A DNA stretch of 64,000 nt from an uncultured Methanospirillum sp. (GCF_963668475.1 NZ_OY764544.1:186001-250000), one strand, 5' to 3'; shown: positions 1 through 10,149, numbered from the stretch's first letter. Notes: a model not told the origin generated them from the letters alone. Program-made: numbers and translations.

Positions 1-452
1 TTGAAGATATAATAATTCCACCCAAATCCCCGGATAACATCAATATCAGGATGTTCAGAATAGTAGTCAGCAAGAAGTTGCTGAACCTCGCCTACAGAGT
101 GGCATGCCGAGAGATTTACCCCGAATGTCAGCTCTGCAGATGCTCCAAAATGAATATGTGAGTCGATGAATCCTGGTAATACCATCATTCCTGCAAGGTC
201 ATGGACAACGGTTTTCGGTCCGATATACTTCTTGATATCACTGCTTGAATTTATTGAAAGGATTGTATCTCCTTTTATTGCAACTGCTTCCCTGGGATTT
301 TCAGACCAGTTCGTTCCAGGTTCTACAGTATATACTGAACCATTCAGCAGGACGGTGTCTGCATACTGATCTGCATAGACCGGGAGCGTGGAATAACTGA
401 TTGCGGCAAAGAAAATAAGTAGAATGATATACAGGGTACTCGGTTTCGACAT
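1..452 (-). CDS. Amidohydrolase family 3 (YtcJ-like), N-terminal part, runs off the left edge
   Basis: I translated the minus strand from the ATG at 452. A signal-peptide-like hydrophobic segment at about residues 6-27 (IILLIFFAAISY) ends near VYADQ. It is followed by TVLLNGSVYTV, the usual opening beta-sandwich of amidohydrolases, and then by LAGMMVLPGFIDSHIHFG, which contains the metal-binding HxH (HIH). This pattern is typical of YtcJ-type metal-dependent amidohydrolases of unknown substrate, here probably exported or membrane-anchored. The frame stays open to base 1, so the catalytic C-terminal two thirds lie outside the window. A TATA-like box 28 bp upstream would place transcription start at or next to the ATG, so the mRNA may be leaderless. 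Confidence 0.85.
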   Translation of the reverse strand, partial: MSKPSTLYIILLIFFAAISYSTLPVYADQYADTVLLNGSVYTVEPGTNWSENPREAVAIKGDTILSINSSSDIKKYIGPKTVVHDLAGMMVLPGFIDSHIHFGASAELTFGVNLSACHSVGEVQQLLADYYSEHPDIDVIRGFGWNYYIF

Positions 453-473
453 GCTAGGTAAATGAAGGGATTT

Positions 474-486
474 TTGATATAAGAGG
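474..486 (-). promoter_or_regulatory. TATA-box-like promoter of the amidohydrolase
   Basis: On the minus strand the sequence CTCTTATATCAAA is centred about 28 bp before the ATG at 452. That is the normal distance between an archaeal TATA box and the transcription start, which suggests a leaderless or nearly leaderless transcript. Confidence 0.45.
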
Positions 487-726
487 TACTCTGTGTAGTA
501 TGGATAATCCCTTTGTTTTCATGAGTTCATCTTCTCAATGAACCGGATTCTGTATGAGACGTATCTGTCTAAATCCGGTTATATTTGTTGTATATAATGA
601 TTTATGGAGGTAATCTGATACAGGAATATTTTATTATTATAGATCTATATATTATTAGAAACCATTAATCACCTTCGTTTTTCTTTTGAAATGCTTTTGA
701 ATACCATATCATGAGAAAATCTTTGT

Positions 727-1485
727 TTGTTTGATTATTCAGGATATGATTGTATAACACCAAAAATACGTGAACATACTATGATCATTAATAGATTCAA
801 TATTGGAACGATTCCCGCTGTATTATGGGGAGATACATGTGATAAAATTCTGATTGCAGTTCATGGATACCTCTCTCATAAGGAAGATATCGTGATACAA
901 CTCCTGGCACGTGAAGCAACTGATAAAAGTTACCAGGTATTGAGTTTCGATCTCCCGGAACACGGGGATAGAAGAGCCGAAGATATCCCTTGTAAGGTGC
1001 AGTTCTGTATCCGGGATCTTGCAGAGGTCATGAGATTTGTAAAAGAAGAGTGGAAGGAAATCAGCCTGTTTGCATGTAGTATGGGTGCGTATTTCAGTCT
1101 ATTGGCATATAAGAATGAGCCATTGAACAAGGCTCTGTTCCTGTCACCGGTGGTTGATATGGAACGGATCATCAGCAACATGATGACCTGGTTTCAGGTA
1201 ACTCCCGGACGTCTGCAAAAAGAACAGACCATCGACACACCAATTGGCCAGAAACTGTATTGGGATTACTTCTGTTATGTGAGAGACCATCCGGTTGATA
1301 CCTGGAATGTCCAGACAAGTATTCTGTATGGTACAAAGGATGAGATCTGTGAGTCTGACACAATCAGGGCGTTTACAGAAAAATTCCATTGTAATCTCAC
1401 GATTATGGAGAACAGTGAGCATTACGTTCATACCAAAGAGCAACTTAAGGTATATTCTGACTGGTTACAAACCAATATGCGGTAA
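727..1485 (+). CDS. Alpha/beta hydrolase
   Basis: This is a 252-residue soluble protein with an alpha/beta hydrolase fold. It contains ILIAVHGYLSHKED (strand plus oxyanion HG motif), the nucleophile elbow FACSMGAYFS with the serine in a C-S-M-G variant of GxSxG, an acid-containing strand YGTKDE, and a late histidine in SEHYVHT, so the Ser-Asp-His triad appears complete. The substrate cannot be told; similar proteins are called serine aminopeptidase S33-like hydrolases. The given start is a TTG. An ATG at 781 (MIINRFNIG) is a good alternative and would remove 18 residues that match nothing I recognise. No strong ribosome binding site is visible for either start. Confidence 0.8.
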   Translation: MFDYSGYDCITPKIREHTMIINRFNIGTIPAVLWGDTCDKILIAVHGYLSHKEDIVIQLLAREATDKSYQVLSFDLPEHGDRRAEDIPCKVQFCIRDLAEVMRFVKEEWKEISLFACSMGAYFSLLAYKNEPLNKALFLSPVVDMERIISNMMTWFQVTPGRLQKEQTIDTPIGQKLYWDYFCYVRDHPVDTWNVQTSILYGTKDEICESDTIRAFTEKFHCNLTIMENSEHYVHTKEQLKVYSDWLQTNMR

Positions 1486-1635
1486 TATTCGGTAATCTTC
1501 AGAATCCAGAATCTCACGTTTTCAGAAGGGTCCTTAATGTTCTCCTGAATGAAACTATGCAGGGTTGAATAACAGATGCATGACAATGTTCTCAAACAAT
1601 GTACTGGAATTCATAGTGCCGGTGAGGTCTGATCT

Positions 1636-2073
1636 ATGGCAGATGGTCAATCGTACTTTTTACTGATGTTACTATCATCAATTCTGGTGAACTGGGTGTT
1701 TCCGTACCCGATGCTCATCTCTGCACCGGTTACCTACATTGGGATAGTCTTCATCATTTTCGGGATATCGGTATGTTACTGGGTTCGCTCAAAATTTCTA
1801 CAGAATAAAACAACACTCTCACCATTTGAGACCCCCTCTGTACTTGTGACAACCGGACCGTTTCAATTCAGCCGGAACCCGGTTTACCTTGGTATGACAT
1901 CTATTCTCCTTGGAACCGCTCTATTCATGGGTTCTGGTATTCCATTCATATCCCCCCTTCTGTTCATCGCAATAATTGAGATCCTGTTTATTCCAATCGA
2001 AGAACAGAGATTGGAAAGGGTATTTGGCGATCAATACCGGGAATACAAGAGAACTGTCAGAACATGGATCTAA
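1636..2073 (+). CDS. Isoprenylcysteine carboxyl methyltransferase-like (ICMT/PEMT) membrane protein
   Basis: This 145-residue protein has three or four hydrophobic segments. Near the C-terminus it has the SAM-binding signature of the ICMT/phospholipid methyltransferase group: GPFQFSRNPVYLGMT, followed by a membrane segment and IPIEEQRLERVFGDQYREYKRTVRTWI. The RNP-Y-G and E-E-L-F-G-Y-Y-R-R-W residues are the usual cofactor pocket. The family methylates isoprenylcysteine, phospholipids or other membrane substrates, and the substrate here is unknown. A related but different copy lies at 49537-50121. Confidence 0.85.
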   Translation: MADGQSYFLLMLLSSILVNWVFPYPMLISAPVTYIGIVFIIFGISVCYWVRSKFLQNKTTLSPFETPSVLVTTGPFQFSRNPVYLGMTSILLGTALFMGSGIPFISPLLFIAIIEILFIPIEEQRLERVFGDQYREYKRTVRTWI

Positions 2074-2263
2074 TCATCCAGCGAGATCATTTAATTTTCA
2101 CCGGTACAATGTGTATACTTCTCTTGTGAGATCGGGAGTTCTCAAATAGATACAGAAAAAAACCATGGATGAGAACCTTGAAAGGACACATTGACAGATA
2201 TACTGAATGGAGAACCTGATACCCTGATCCGATTATTGTACAGAGACGGATGACAGACTGTGA

Positions 2264-2416
2264 AGTTCATGTGGCCGGTGTATGGATCTCTGTGAGTTCG
2301 GGGCCCGAAAAAAAGAAGATGGTACCTTTGTATATGATCCAGAGAAATGTCCTGGATGCAGATTCTGTGTATCAGTCCGCCCTAAGCAGGCAACAGTCAT
2401 GCAGAAGAGAACATAA
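2264..2416 (+). pseudogene. Remnant of a 4Fe-4S ferredoxin-like gene
   Basis: A short open stretch reads CGRCMDLCEFGARKK and then DPEKCPGCRFCVSVRPKQA before a TAA. This is the CxxCxxCxxxCP iron-sulfur pattern of bacterial-type ferredoxins, but the last cysteine before proline is arginine (CGC instead of TGC). No start codon precedes the first cysteine cluster, because a TGA lies just upstream and the nearest ATG (2282) falls inside the motif. A further scrap, RYRCLRCGIPYV, occurs in another frame near 2460-2500. I read the whole 2.1-2.55 kb stretch as decayed coding sequence. Confidence 0.55.
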
Positions 2417-2594
2417 AGACCCGGCATTGTTGCCAGTACAAACCGGATCGGAATCTGGAGGTACCGATGCTTGCGATGTGGAATACCATACGTCATCTAT
2501 TGATAACATGTCGGTATGGCACAATGAAACGATGTGGCAGTAGCGTCCTTGTCACTCACTTTTGAACGAGGACGAGATTATCAGTTCAAAAATT

Positions 2595-3120
2595 TTATTT
2601 TGAGAGTATTGCCATTATTATTCTTCCATATGCCGGTCTGGTGATAATTACACCGACAAGGACTCCCAGAATGGTAACGATGGCAAATCCACGAAGGGTA
2701 GAGAGATCCATCAGGGCCAGTGGCAGCATTGCAATGAACATGGTCGATGCTGAAGCTATGATTATACCCAGTGCCCGTTTTAATCGTTTGAGATACAGAT
2801 TCGGTGAAGGAACCCTGTCTTCATGAAGTATCTCATCGGTTAGGATAACGAGTTGATCTATACCGGGTCCAAGCACAGCGATAAGCCCTGCGATGGTTAC
2901 AAGATCGAGCTGGAAGAAGAATAAGGTGATAGCGAGGAGAATTATCACCTCTGATGCATTGATCAGAACCATTGGCAGGACTATGGCCTGTTCATAATAC
3001 CGCACAAGGATACTTGCGCCACTGCCACAAGTGCGAATATCCCGGCGATGAGACACCAGAGTTTGAACTGATCTCCGAGTTCAGGGGAGACAGACCCAGA
3101 CCTATTCAACACGAGAGAAA
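2595..3120 (-). pseudogene. secD: Broken C-terminal part of SecD (protein-export membrane protein)
   Basis: The frame from 3056 down to 2595 ends with a clear archaeal SecD C-terminus: ASILVRYYEQ, then INASEVIILLAITLFFFQLDL, then GIDQLVILTDEILHE and RGFAIVTILGVLVGVIITRPAYGRI. In the neighbouring frame just upstream (about 3120-3040) is the preceding piece SPELGDQFKLWCLIAGIFALVAVA, so a frameshift lies near 3040. Nothing of the first two thirds of SecD is present, and no secF is adjacent. SecD helps pull exported proteins through the Sec channel in complex with SecF, but this copy cannot be functional. An intact pair is presumably elsewhere in the genome. Confidence 0.8.
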
Positions 3121-3345
3121 GAGTTCTATTCACGGTATTCATCTGGTCAATCTGGAAAAATACTACAGACTGTTCAAAAAAATCCAGGAATAACCAGGAG
3201 AGAACTGGCAGATAAACTGGGAGTTGCAAGTCCTACGGTAACACGAGGTGTTCAAAAACTTCATGAAGATGGATATCTCGTTCTGGTAAAAGAAGGCAAA
3301 TATACCCGGCATTATATGCCTGGGAATCCTCATGGTAATGCATAG
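3066..3345 (+). pseudogene. Remnant of a winged-helix transcription regulator
   Basis: An open frame without a usable start reads KILQTVQKNPGITRRELADKLGV, then ASPTVTRGVQKLHEDGYLVLVKEGKYTRHY and a TAG. This is a MarR/ArsR-style winged helix: helix-turn-helix with recognition helix SPTVTRGVQKL, then a wing around VKEGKYTRHY. The N-terminal side runs into the decayed secD on the opposite strand and has no ATG or GTG in a sensible place, so the gene appears truncated at its 5' end. Confidence 0.55.
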
Positions 3346-3374
3346 AACACTCAAAATAGAGACTAAATTTTATT

Positions 3375-3923
3375 TCAGAGTTCGCTGGTAATTGATGCAC
3401 GAATCTTCTGAATATCAAGCCAGAGAACCAGGTTATGCTTGTCTGACCTGGTTATCCTGATTACTCCGAGAATAAATCTTGTGCTATGAGCCTTGTCATC
3501 AGTCTCCCGCTCAATATCTGAAGCATGACGGGTACTGACAGAATAGACGTCATCAACAAGGATTCCTACCGATTTTTCTGTTGGATCGCTGTCCAGAATG
3601 ATGATTCTTGATCGCTTTTTTGAGTCTCCTGTCTCACTGATATTGAGCAGAAGTTTAAGATCTACGATTGTGGTGATGGTTCCCCGAAGATCCATTACCC
3701 CTTTGATATATGCTGCAGAGTTAGGAAGCGGAGTGATAGAGGTCGGTGTTATGACCTCTTTTGTATTAAACAGGTTGATTGCAAAGTTTTCACTCCCAAG
3801 GGTAAACTCAACGAACTGCAGATCGGTACTGTTCTTATTCTTTTGAGTTTTTGTTCGCGTTACACTGACCTGCATATCATGTTCTGACTGGGTGGAAACC
3901 TGATGAATGGCACTGATCTCCAT
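3375..3923 (-). CDS. cheW: CheW chemotaxis coupling protein
   Basis: This 182-residue protein matches CheW: LQFVEFTLGSENFAINLFNTKEVI, ITPLPNSAAYIKGVMDLRGTITTIVDLK (the conserved N-x-Y-I-x-G-V-x-N/D-L-R-G core), then VGILVDDVYSVS and a C-terminal RSDKHNLVLWLDIQKI. CheW links chemoreceptors to the CheA kinase in the polar arrays. The first 30 or so residues are a variable, hydrophilic extension. It starts 41 bp after the stop of the chemoreceptor gene on the same strand, so the two are probably co-transcribed and act together. Confidence 0.95.
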   Translation of the reverse strand: MEISAIHQVSTQSEHDMQVSVTRTKTQKNKNSTDLQFVEFTLGSENFAINLFNTKEVITPTSITPLPNSAAYIKGVMDLRGTITTIVDLKLLLNISETGDSKKRSRIIILDSDPTEKSVGILVDDVYSVSTRHASDIERETDDKAHSTRFILGVIRITRSDKHNLVLWLDIQKIRASITSEL

Positions 3924-3964
3924 AATGTAATCCTTCTTTCCTACTATTATTATCAGACTCTCGT

Positions 3965-6073
3965 TTATCCATTCAGGCGTGATACCGATTCGTCAATTCT
4001 GGTTGCAATGACTGATAATTCACTGATGATGCCTGATACCTGATTGAGTGCTGATGCCGATTCTTCGGTAGCGGCTGCTGAACCAACAGCTTCTTCTGCA
4101 GTCTGTGAAGCCATGTCTTTCACTTCAGAGACACTGGATGTTATCTCCTGGACTGCTGCGGTCTCTTCTTCAGAGAGGCTTGCGACCTCCATCATATGTT
4201 GAGAGATCTCCTCAACCTGTCCTGCGATGTGATTGAAGAGATCGATCGTCTCGGTGATCGCTGATGAACCCCGGGAAACTTGCGTTGTTGCAAGTTCCAT
4301 AGCAGTTGCGGCTCTGTCTGACTGGTGTTGCAGGGATGTGATGATCTTGGAGATGTTCTCAGCAGATCCCTGAGACTCCTGTGCAAGGGTCTTTACTTCA
4401 TCGGCAACGACTGCAAATCCCATTCCTGCATCACCGGCACGGGCAGCCTCTATTGCAGCATTGAGTGCAAGAAGGTTTGTCTGGTCAGCAATATCGCTGA
4501 TAATCACGACGATCTTGTTGATCTCATTCATCTGATCCCTGATCTCGTTGATAATCACACCGACATCGTTTACCGCTCCGTTGATCGCTGTAATTCCTGT
4601 TTCAGCTATTGCTGCCTGTTTGACTCCCTTTGTTGAAGTACCGTTTGCCTCCTGGGTTAACCTGCTGACAGAATCGACTTTTGATGCAACTATTGAGACC
4701 GACTTGTTCAGCTCTTCCATGGCACTGAGTACCTGTTCGACTGCCTGGACGCTCTTTTCTGCGTTAGAACTCACAACACCTGAACTCTGGGCTACTGAAG
4801 CAGAACCTGCAGTTATCTCTTCGACGCTTGCTGCTGCTTCTTCTGATGATGCTGAAAGTGCACCAACCTGATCTGATATGGTTGTGATCGCTGCAGATAG
4901 TTCGGTTCCGATGGTGTTAAGTCCCTCTTTGAGAGCGACAAAGTCTCCTCTGATTATGACATCATCGTTGAACCGGGCAGAGAATTTTGCATGTGAGTAT
5001 TCGTTTGATACTCTGAGTGCTTCGTTGAGCGGAGTCGTAATTACATCAAGCATGTTGTTGATGCCAACGATGATGTTCTGATATACTCCGGTAAACTGAG
5101 TTGCATCTCCACGTTTCTGTAGTCTTCCTTCTTCTGCTTCTGATATGAGCATCCCAACTTCGGCCATAATATTGTTTATGGCTGATAGCAGTTGGTTGAA
5201 TGCCGGTGCGATCTCATCTTTATCGTCTCTGGGAGAGACTGAAAGTGACAGATCACCAGATGCTATCTGTTTTAACCCGCCGATAATGACAAACTGCAGG
5301 TCATCTGAAAACCTGTCCATTGCTACCGCAAGATCCCCGATCTCATCCTTTCGGGTCATCTTCAGTCTGTTATCAAGGTGGCCGGTACTCATCTCCTGCA
5401 TCACGTGAACGCCCCTGGCCAGGGGACCAGTGATACTTGAACTGATGAGGATACCAAGTGAAAATGCTGCAATTGCTCCGATGATAATCGCAGCTATGAG
5501 CAGAAAACTAATGGATGATACGGTATTATGTCCCTCATCTGAAAGACCTTTGGCGTCATTCAGATTCATAGTCGCCAATTCATCAAGTGATTCTGACAAT
5601 GCTTTTCTCTGACTTACCAGGTTACCGGTGGTCAGCTCAGTTAACGCATCATCATTTTTTCCAGAATCAACAAGGGTATGGAAATTGTCAATCGCGACTT
5701 TGTAGTTCTCCCATGCAATTTTTCCATTTTTATAAATTTCCCGTTCCTTTTCTGTTACAATGTATGATTCGTACTTTGTCAGGTTGGCATCTATAGACGC
5801 TATGAGATCGGTGCTATCTACTTTACTACTGTTTCGCGTTGAAGGAATTAAGAGATATCCAGGGGGATTCCCTCTAAGGTGCCAGAGATCAGCCTCGGTC
5901 TTTTCAAGTATGTCGGTTGGAATCAGTTGCTGTGTATACATCTGATTCAGGTAACTGTTTGTTGTCGAGACTCCGGAGTATCCCACAATTCCGACGGCGA
6001 TCATGATGAGAACAACTGCGAGGAATGAACCGATGAGTTTTCTTCCAATTTTAATATCGTCTAATGTTTTCAT
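3965..6073 (-). CDS. Methyl-accepting chemotaxis protein
   Basis: This is a 702-residue transmembrane chemoreceptor. A first membrane helix (about 14-34) is followed by an extracytoplasmic four-helix-bundle type sensor region, a second membrane helix (about 187-212) and a HAMP linker with a further HAMP-like segment containing GDLSLSVSP. The long C-terminal signalling hairpin has the highly conserved tip [20 protein letters not shown] followed by [16 protein letters not shown]. Extended coiled coils rich in A, S and E carry the likely methylation sites. A divergent insertion ([18 protein letters not shown], about 310-360) lies between HAMP and signalling domains, as in many methanogen receptors. 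The ligand is unknown. cheW follows directly. Confidence 0.95.
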   Translation of the reverse strand: MKTLDDIKIGRKLIGSFLAVVLIMIAVGIVGYSGVSTTNSYLNQMYTQQLIPTDILEKTEADLWHLRGNPPGYLLIPSTRNSSKVDSTDLIASIDANLTKYESYIVTEKEREIYKNGKIAWENYKVAIDNFHTLVDSGKNDDALTELTTGNLVSQRKALSESLDELATMNLNDAKGLSDEGHNTVSSISFLLIAAIIIGAIAAFSLGILISSSITGPLARGVHVMQEMSTGHLDNRLKMTRKDEIGDLAVAMDRFSDDLQFVIIGGLKQIASGDLSLSVSPRDDKDEIAPAFNQLLSAINNIMAEVGMLISEAEEGRLQKRGDATQFTGVYQNIIVGINNMLDVITTPLNEALRVSNEYSHAKFSARFNDDVIIRGDFVALKEGLNTIGTELSAAITTISDQVGALSASSEEAAASVEEITAGSASVAQSSGVVSSNAEKSVQAVEQVLSAMEELNKSVSIVASKVDSVSRLTQEANGTSTKGVKQAAIAETGITAINGAVNDVGVIINEIRDQMNEINKIVVIISDIADQTNLLALNAAIEAARAGDAGMGFAVVADEVKTLAQESQGSAENISKIITSLQHQSDRAATAMELATTQVSRGSSAITETIDLFNHIAGQVEEISQHMMEVASLSEEETAAVQEITSSVSEVKDMASQTAEEAVGSAAATEESASALNQVSGIISELSVIATRIDESVSRLNG

Positions 6074-6609
6074 GGTTATACTGAACTGATCTAAAAATTT
6101 TCATCCGCTCTGCTATTGCATGGTGTTACATTCCGGATGCCTGGATGGCATCCGGATAAAAACCCAAAACGATGATTCAACCCCCCGATTGAATCATTTA
6201 CAGGGCAATCTGGTTCAATGAATTTTATCTGGTATCATTAGAGGCTATCTGGCACCTGTATTCCATTATAGCCACATCATGAGGTCCCCCATACTCGACT
6301 TACGAGCATACCAGAACAACATTGTGTTTAATTCAGATAGGGATATATTCACCGTCAATGGCGCCATTACATAAAAGATTAAATGCTATGAACTCTGTCA
6401 GATAATAGACATTAGGGAAAAATCAATATAATGTCCAATATCTTTCTGAAATGTACCTGCCTGGGATGGTGGGACTCCATCAGTGCGCAATTTATACCCG
6501 GTTGCCTGAGCACGATATCATACTACAAAAAATGTGCCCACCAAGGTCAAATGAAAATTTGAAAATTATATAGGCGTAAATATATAGAGAATAGAATATA
6601 TTTTACATC
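6074..6609. other. Intergenic region between divergent chemoreceptor and protease genes
   Basis: I see no convincing coding sequence here. The right end is A/T-rich and carries TATA-like boxes (ATTATATAGG at about 6566-6575 and AAATATATAG at about 6578-6587) at plausible distances for the plus-strand protease gene starting at 6610. Confidence 0.5.
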
Positions 6610-8421
6610 ATGATGGGGCCCGGTATATTCATTAAATACGTATTAACATTTTTATTTATCTCATTCCTTTTGGTTTCGCTCTTTCCAATACGTGGGTTCT
6701 GTGACTCATCTCTTACAGAGCAGGGTCCTGGAGATACCGGAAATGGTTCACCTACGAGTGGATATATCAGACATCCTGTTATGCATTTTACACCATTACA
6801 ACTTCAGGAGCATGAATCCAAACGTGCATTGATGCCTACAGTCGAAAGTACACGTAGCGAACCTCTGCCTACCGGGTCCAAGTCACTGATATCTGATCTC
6901 CCATATCTGGGTAATACTCGTGATCAGGGATTTTGTGGTAATTGCTGGGTGTGGGCCTCTACGGGAGCCCTTGAAATTGCCCATAAGGTTACCAACAATG
7001 TGAACTCGCGATTATCTATCCAATACTTTAACTCTAACTGGAATGGCGGGGCGTCCTCTGGAAATGCATGTAATGGAGGGTACCCTTCTGATTTTGCTGG
7101 ATTCTATTCAGAGACTTTAAAGAAGGCTATTCCCTGGAGTAATACGAATGCCAGTTTTGCTGATTATGACTGGTTTGGAGAAGGATCATTGATGGATGCA
7201 TCATCAATTTCTACATCACCAAATTATCCACTAACCAGCGTCTCTGACACCGTGCTTTCAACGCATTCCGGTCAGATTAATGCCATAAATGTGATTAAAT
7301 CACAGATTAACGCAAATACTCCTGTAATCTATGTTTATTCTCTTCCGTCTGACGGATGGGTTGCATTTAATACATTCTGGTATGAACAACCTGATTCGGC
7401 GATTTGGAATCCTGATACGTATAATAATGGTTACTGGAGTGGTCGCCATGCGGTTCTGATTGTCGGATATAATGATACAGCTTCCACCCCTTACTGGATT
7501 GTTCTGAACAGCTATGGAACCACTGCGTTACGGCCGAATGGTACATTCAACCTCGCCATGAATATCGATTATGATGGTCAGATGAAGTATGGTTATATGA
7601 AATACTATTCCCATGAATTTGAGATCTTTAATACTGTCTTTTCCACACCAACTCCGACACCGACTGTATACATCAATTCATCTGCGAATGAATGGGGGAT
7701 TGTGGTTCCGAGAGGAAACATATCATACCCGGCATATACGAATCAGTCATATTTCACCCAGTCAAAACCCGGAGCTAATGTTCAGGATGTTTTCGTGAAT
7801 GCTAAGTCGCAGGGTGCAATTGACAACTGGACGTTTACGAATCTGACAGCAAACCAGGATATGTATGTAAAAAGTATACCAGTGCCCGGGCAGGTTCATG
7901 CAATGTTTAATGCCACTCCCCGGTATGGTGCAATGCCCCTTGTTGTGAATTTTTCAGATGCATCAATCGGTTCTCCTACTTCATTCTTATGGCAGTTTGG
8001 AGACGGGTACTCAAATACATCAAAAAATAACACTCATACGTACACATTGCCGGGAATATATTCTGTATCCCTGCAGGCAATGAATGGTCAGACCGGTGGG
8101 TACTGTGTCTGGAATGACGTTATCACAGTTACGAATGGTGTCATCCCTAAACCGAGTCCGATTCCTGTGCCCGGTGAAATCACTCCGGGTTTTACCATAT
8201 TCCCTGAGAGTGGTAAGGCACCACTTGGTGTAAGGTTTACTGATTCATCTACCGGTAACCCGGTTTCATGGTTCTGGAATTTTGGTGATGGTTCAACATC
8301 AGACCTTCAGAATCCATACCATCAGTACACCGGGAATGGTTCATATGGTGTGACCTTGTCTGTAAATAACGGTATATCTTCGGGAACATTGCAGCGGCCA
8401 CAAGCGGTTCTGGTTGGGTAG
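6610..8421 (+). CDS. Secreted papain-family (C1A) cysteine protease with two PKD domains
   Basis: This 603-residue protein begins with an N-terminal hydrophobic signal/anchor (about 9-32) and a propeptide-like stretch. A papain-family domain follows, with the oxyanion glutamine and active-site cysteine in DQGFCGNCWVWA (near 110), a histidine in GRHAVLIVGYND and an asparagine in YWIVLNSYGTT. All catalytic residues are present. After a TPTPTPT linker and a beta-rich segment come two PKD domains, each with the W.FGDG core (FLWQFGDGYSN and WFWNFGDGSTS). PKD domains usually mediate surface or protein-protein contacts, so the enzyme probably acts outside the cell or on the S-layer. PKD modules of the same type occur in the genes at 14720 and 18706. 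Confidence 0.9.
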   Translation: MMGPGIFIKYVLTFLFISFLLVSLFPIRGFCDSSLTEQGPGDTGNGSPTSGYIRHPVMHFTPLQLQEHESKRALMPTVESTRSEPLPTGSKSLISDLPYLGNTRDQGFCGNCWVWASTGALEIAHKVTNNVNSRLSIQYFNSNWNGGASSGNACNGGYPSDFAGFYSETLKKAIPWSNTNASFADYDWFGEGSLMDASSISTSPNYPLTSVSDTVLSTHSGQINAINVIKSQINANTPVIYVYSLPSDGWVAFNTFWYEQPDSAIWNPDTYNNGYWSGRHAVLIVGYNDTASTPYWIVLNSYGTTALRPNGTFNLAMNIDYDGQMKYGYMKYYSHEFEIFNTVFSTPTPTPTVYINSSANEWGIVVPRGNISYPAYTNQSYFTQSKPGANVQDVFVNAKSQGAIDNWTFTNLTANQDMYVKSIPVPGQVHAMFNATPRYGAMPLVVNFSDASIGSPTSFLWQFGDGYSNTSKNNTHTYTLPGIYSVSLQAMNGQTGGYCVWNDVITVTNGVIPKPSPIPVPGEITPGFTIFPESGKAPLGVRFTDSSTGNPVSWFWNFGDGSTSDLQNPYHQYTGNGSYGVTLSVNNGISSGTLQRPQAVLVG

Positions 8422-8899
8422 AACAGAATCCCGAGTAATCTTTTTTCTGGAGGTTACGAAAACGATTGCGAAACGTTTCACTATTCTGGGCATCGTGAGG
8501 ATGGTGATTCGTTCTACGAACCCCGTCAGTTTATCAGAAGTGCTTTGACGGCTAAACCGGGGCTCATTTTATGACCTCCGGTCCTGGAACGGTTTTGTGA
8601 GTGCTTTGACAACTTTTTAGTTTATTGACCAGTCCAATGCATCCCAGATGAGTAACAGGTACAATTACGCCAGAAATCATGGGTTACTGGTGAGATCCTG
8701 ATTCATTCATGACGTCACCTGGAATCTGACGAATGTGACATACGGTATCTTACCCACGTGAACCTGAGAAAGAGCCTTATCGAATCTATCCTAATATGAT
8801 TGTCTTCATTGAGCAATCAGACATTTAAAAAAACGTTTTTAGTTGATATACATTGATGATCTGGAAGTTGGTTACGTATAAGGCCTTTATGATATTACT
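8422..8899. other. Intergenic region, no gene recognised
   Basis: This stretch lies between the convergent protease and TBP genes. It has stops in all frames and no RNA gene that I could recognise. Confidence 0.4.
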
Positions 8900-9451
8900 T
8901 TAAATACTGCTTATTTTTTGTTCGAGATATGCGAGTCCTTTCTGTATATCATCCATCGTTTTCCCACCGGTGAGGATTATTTTTCCTGATGAAAAGAGAA
9001 GCGCAACTATTTTTGGATCCGGGATGCGATAGACTAACCCGGGAAATTGTTCTGGTTCATATTCGATGCTTTCAAAACTCAGGGTCATAACCACCTTATT
9101 CAGGTTAATTTTATTGCCCATATCATACGAACACACCATATTCGTAACTACCACATCAGGCGTATCATTACAGATTACTCCTACCTCTTTCATCTTCTGA
9201 ATAAGAATGTCCAGACCCAGGGCAAATTCTTCCTGACTTTTTATACCGGTCATTACAACCTTACCGGAGGAGAATACCAGTACCGTGATTTTGGGGTTTG
9301 CTATCCGTAATATAGCGCCAGGGAATTTTTTGTTGTTGAGTTCACAGTTCTCAACAGAGGTGGAGATCATCTCAAGAACGATAGATTTAGCGATAGATCC
9401 TGACGCAACAATATTTTCGATCTTTAGGGAACCAGATTTTTCCTCACTCAT
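8900..9451 (-). CDS. tbp: TATA-box-binding protein (TBP), second of a tandem pair
   Basis: This 183-residue archaeal TBP has the two imperfect direct repeats of the saddle. Repeat 1 runs from KIENIVASGSIA to VFSSGKVVMTG. Repeat 2 runs from VTNMVCSYDMGNKINL through YEPEQFPGLVYRI to LLFSSGKIILTGGK. It recognises the TATA box and recruits TFB and RNA polymerase. It shows roughly three-quarters identity by eye to the neighbour at 9598-10149, most different in repeat 1 (for example NNKKFPGAILRIANPKITVLV against NKKRFPGAVYRIMDPKVAFLV). The stretch just upstream of its start resembles that of its neighbour, so the duplication included the control region. Confidence 0.95.
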   Translation of the reverse strand: MSEEKSGSLKIENIVASGSIAKSIVLEMISTSVENCELNNKKFPGAILRIANPKITVLVFSSGKVVMTGIKSQEEFALGLDILIQKMKEVGVICNDTPDVVVTNMVCSYDMGNKINLNKVVMTLSFESIEYEPEQFPGLVYRIPDPKIVALLFSSGKIILTGGKTMDDIQKGLAYLEQKISSI

Positions 9452-9597
9452 GTGGGGTAAGATTGGTATGATGAACCCAAGGTATTATCGGTGTTTGTCA
9501 GAGTCTGGGTGCGACCTGACATACATGTAACCCCTGCATGAATACCTACAAATGAACGGAGGCTAAAATTGAGGTGGGGATAAGATCAGGCAAACCC

Positions 9598-10149
9598 TTA
9601 TATATTACATAACTTTTGTTCAAGAAATGCAGCCCCTCTCTCTACATCTTCCATCGTTTTTCCCCCGGTGAGGATGATCTTTCCAGATGAAAAGAGAAGA
9701 GCAACAACTTTAGGATCTGATATGCGGTATACTAACCCGGGAAACTGTTCAGGTTCATACTCGATATTTTCAAGACTCAGAGACAGAACTACCTTATTCA
9801 GGTTGATCTTATTGCCTAGATCATACGAACAGACCATGTTTGTTACAGCCACATTTGGCGTTTCATGACATAGTACTCCGGCCTCTTTCATATTCTTCAT
9901 GAGAATATCCTGGCACAGGACAAGATCCTCCGGACTTTTAACACCAGTAATCACCACTTTTCCAGATGAGAATACAAGGAACGCTACTTTTGGGTCCATG
10001 ATCCTGTATACTGCGCCGGGAAATCGTTTCTTATTGAGTTCACAGTTTTCTATTTTTGCAGATATCATCTCGAGATCGATAGAATCAGCGATAGATCCTG
10101 AAGCAACAATATTTTCGATCTTAAGAGACTGAGTTTTTTCCTCACTCAT
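9598..10149 (-). CDS. tbp: TATA-box-binding protein (TBP), first of a tandem pair
   Basis: This 183-residue TBP has the same two-repeat architecture as its neighbour: KIENIVASGSIADSIDLEM, KRFPGAVYRIMDPKVAFLVF, SSGKVVITGVKS, then VTNMVCSYDLGNKINLNKV, YEPEQFPGLVYRISDP and SSGKIILTGGKTMEDV. It lies 146 bp upstream of the second copy in the same direction. Several Euryarchaeota keep multiple TBPs that may direct different promoters or stress responses. Which copy is the housekeeping one cannot be decided from sequence alone. Confidence 0.95.
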   Translation of the reverse strand: MSEEKTQSLKIENIVASGSIADSIDLEMISAKIENCELNKKRFPGAVYRIMDPKVAFLVFSSGKVVITGVKSPEDLVLCQDILMKNMKEAGVLCHETPNVAVTNMVCSYDLGNKINLNKVVLSLSLENIEYEPEQFPGLVYRISDPKVVALLFSSGKIILTGGKTMEDVERGAAFLEQKLCNI

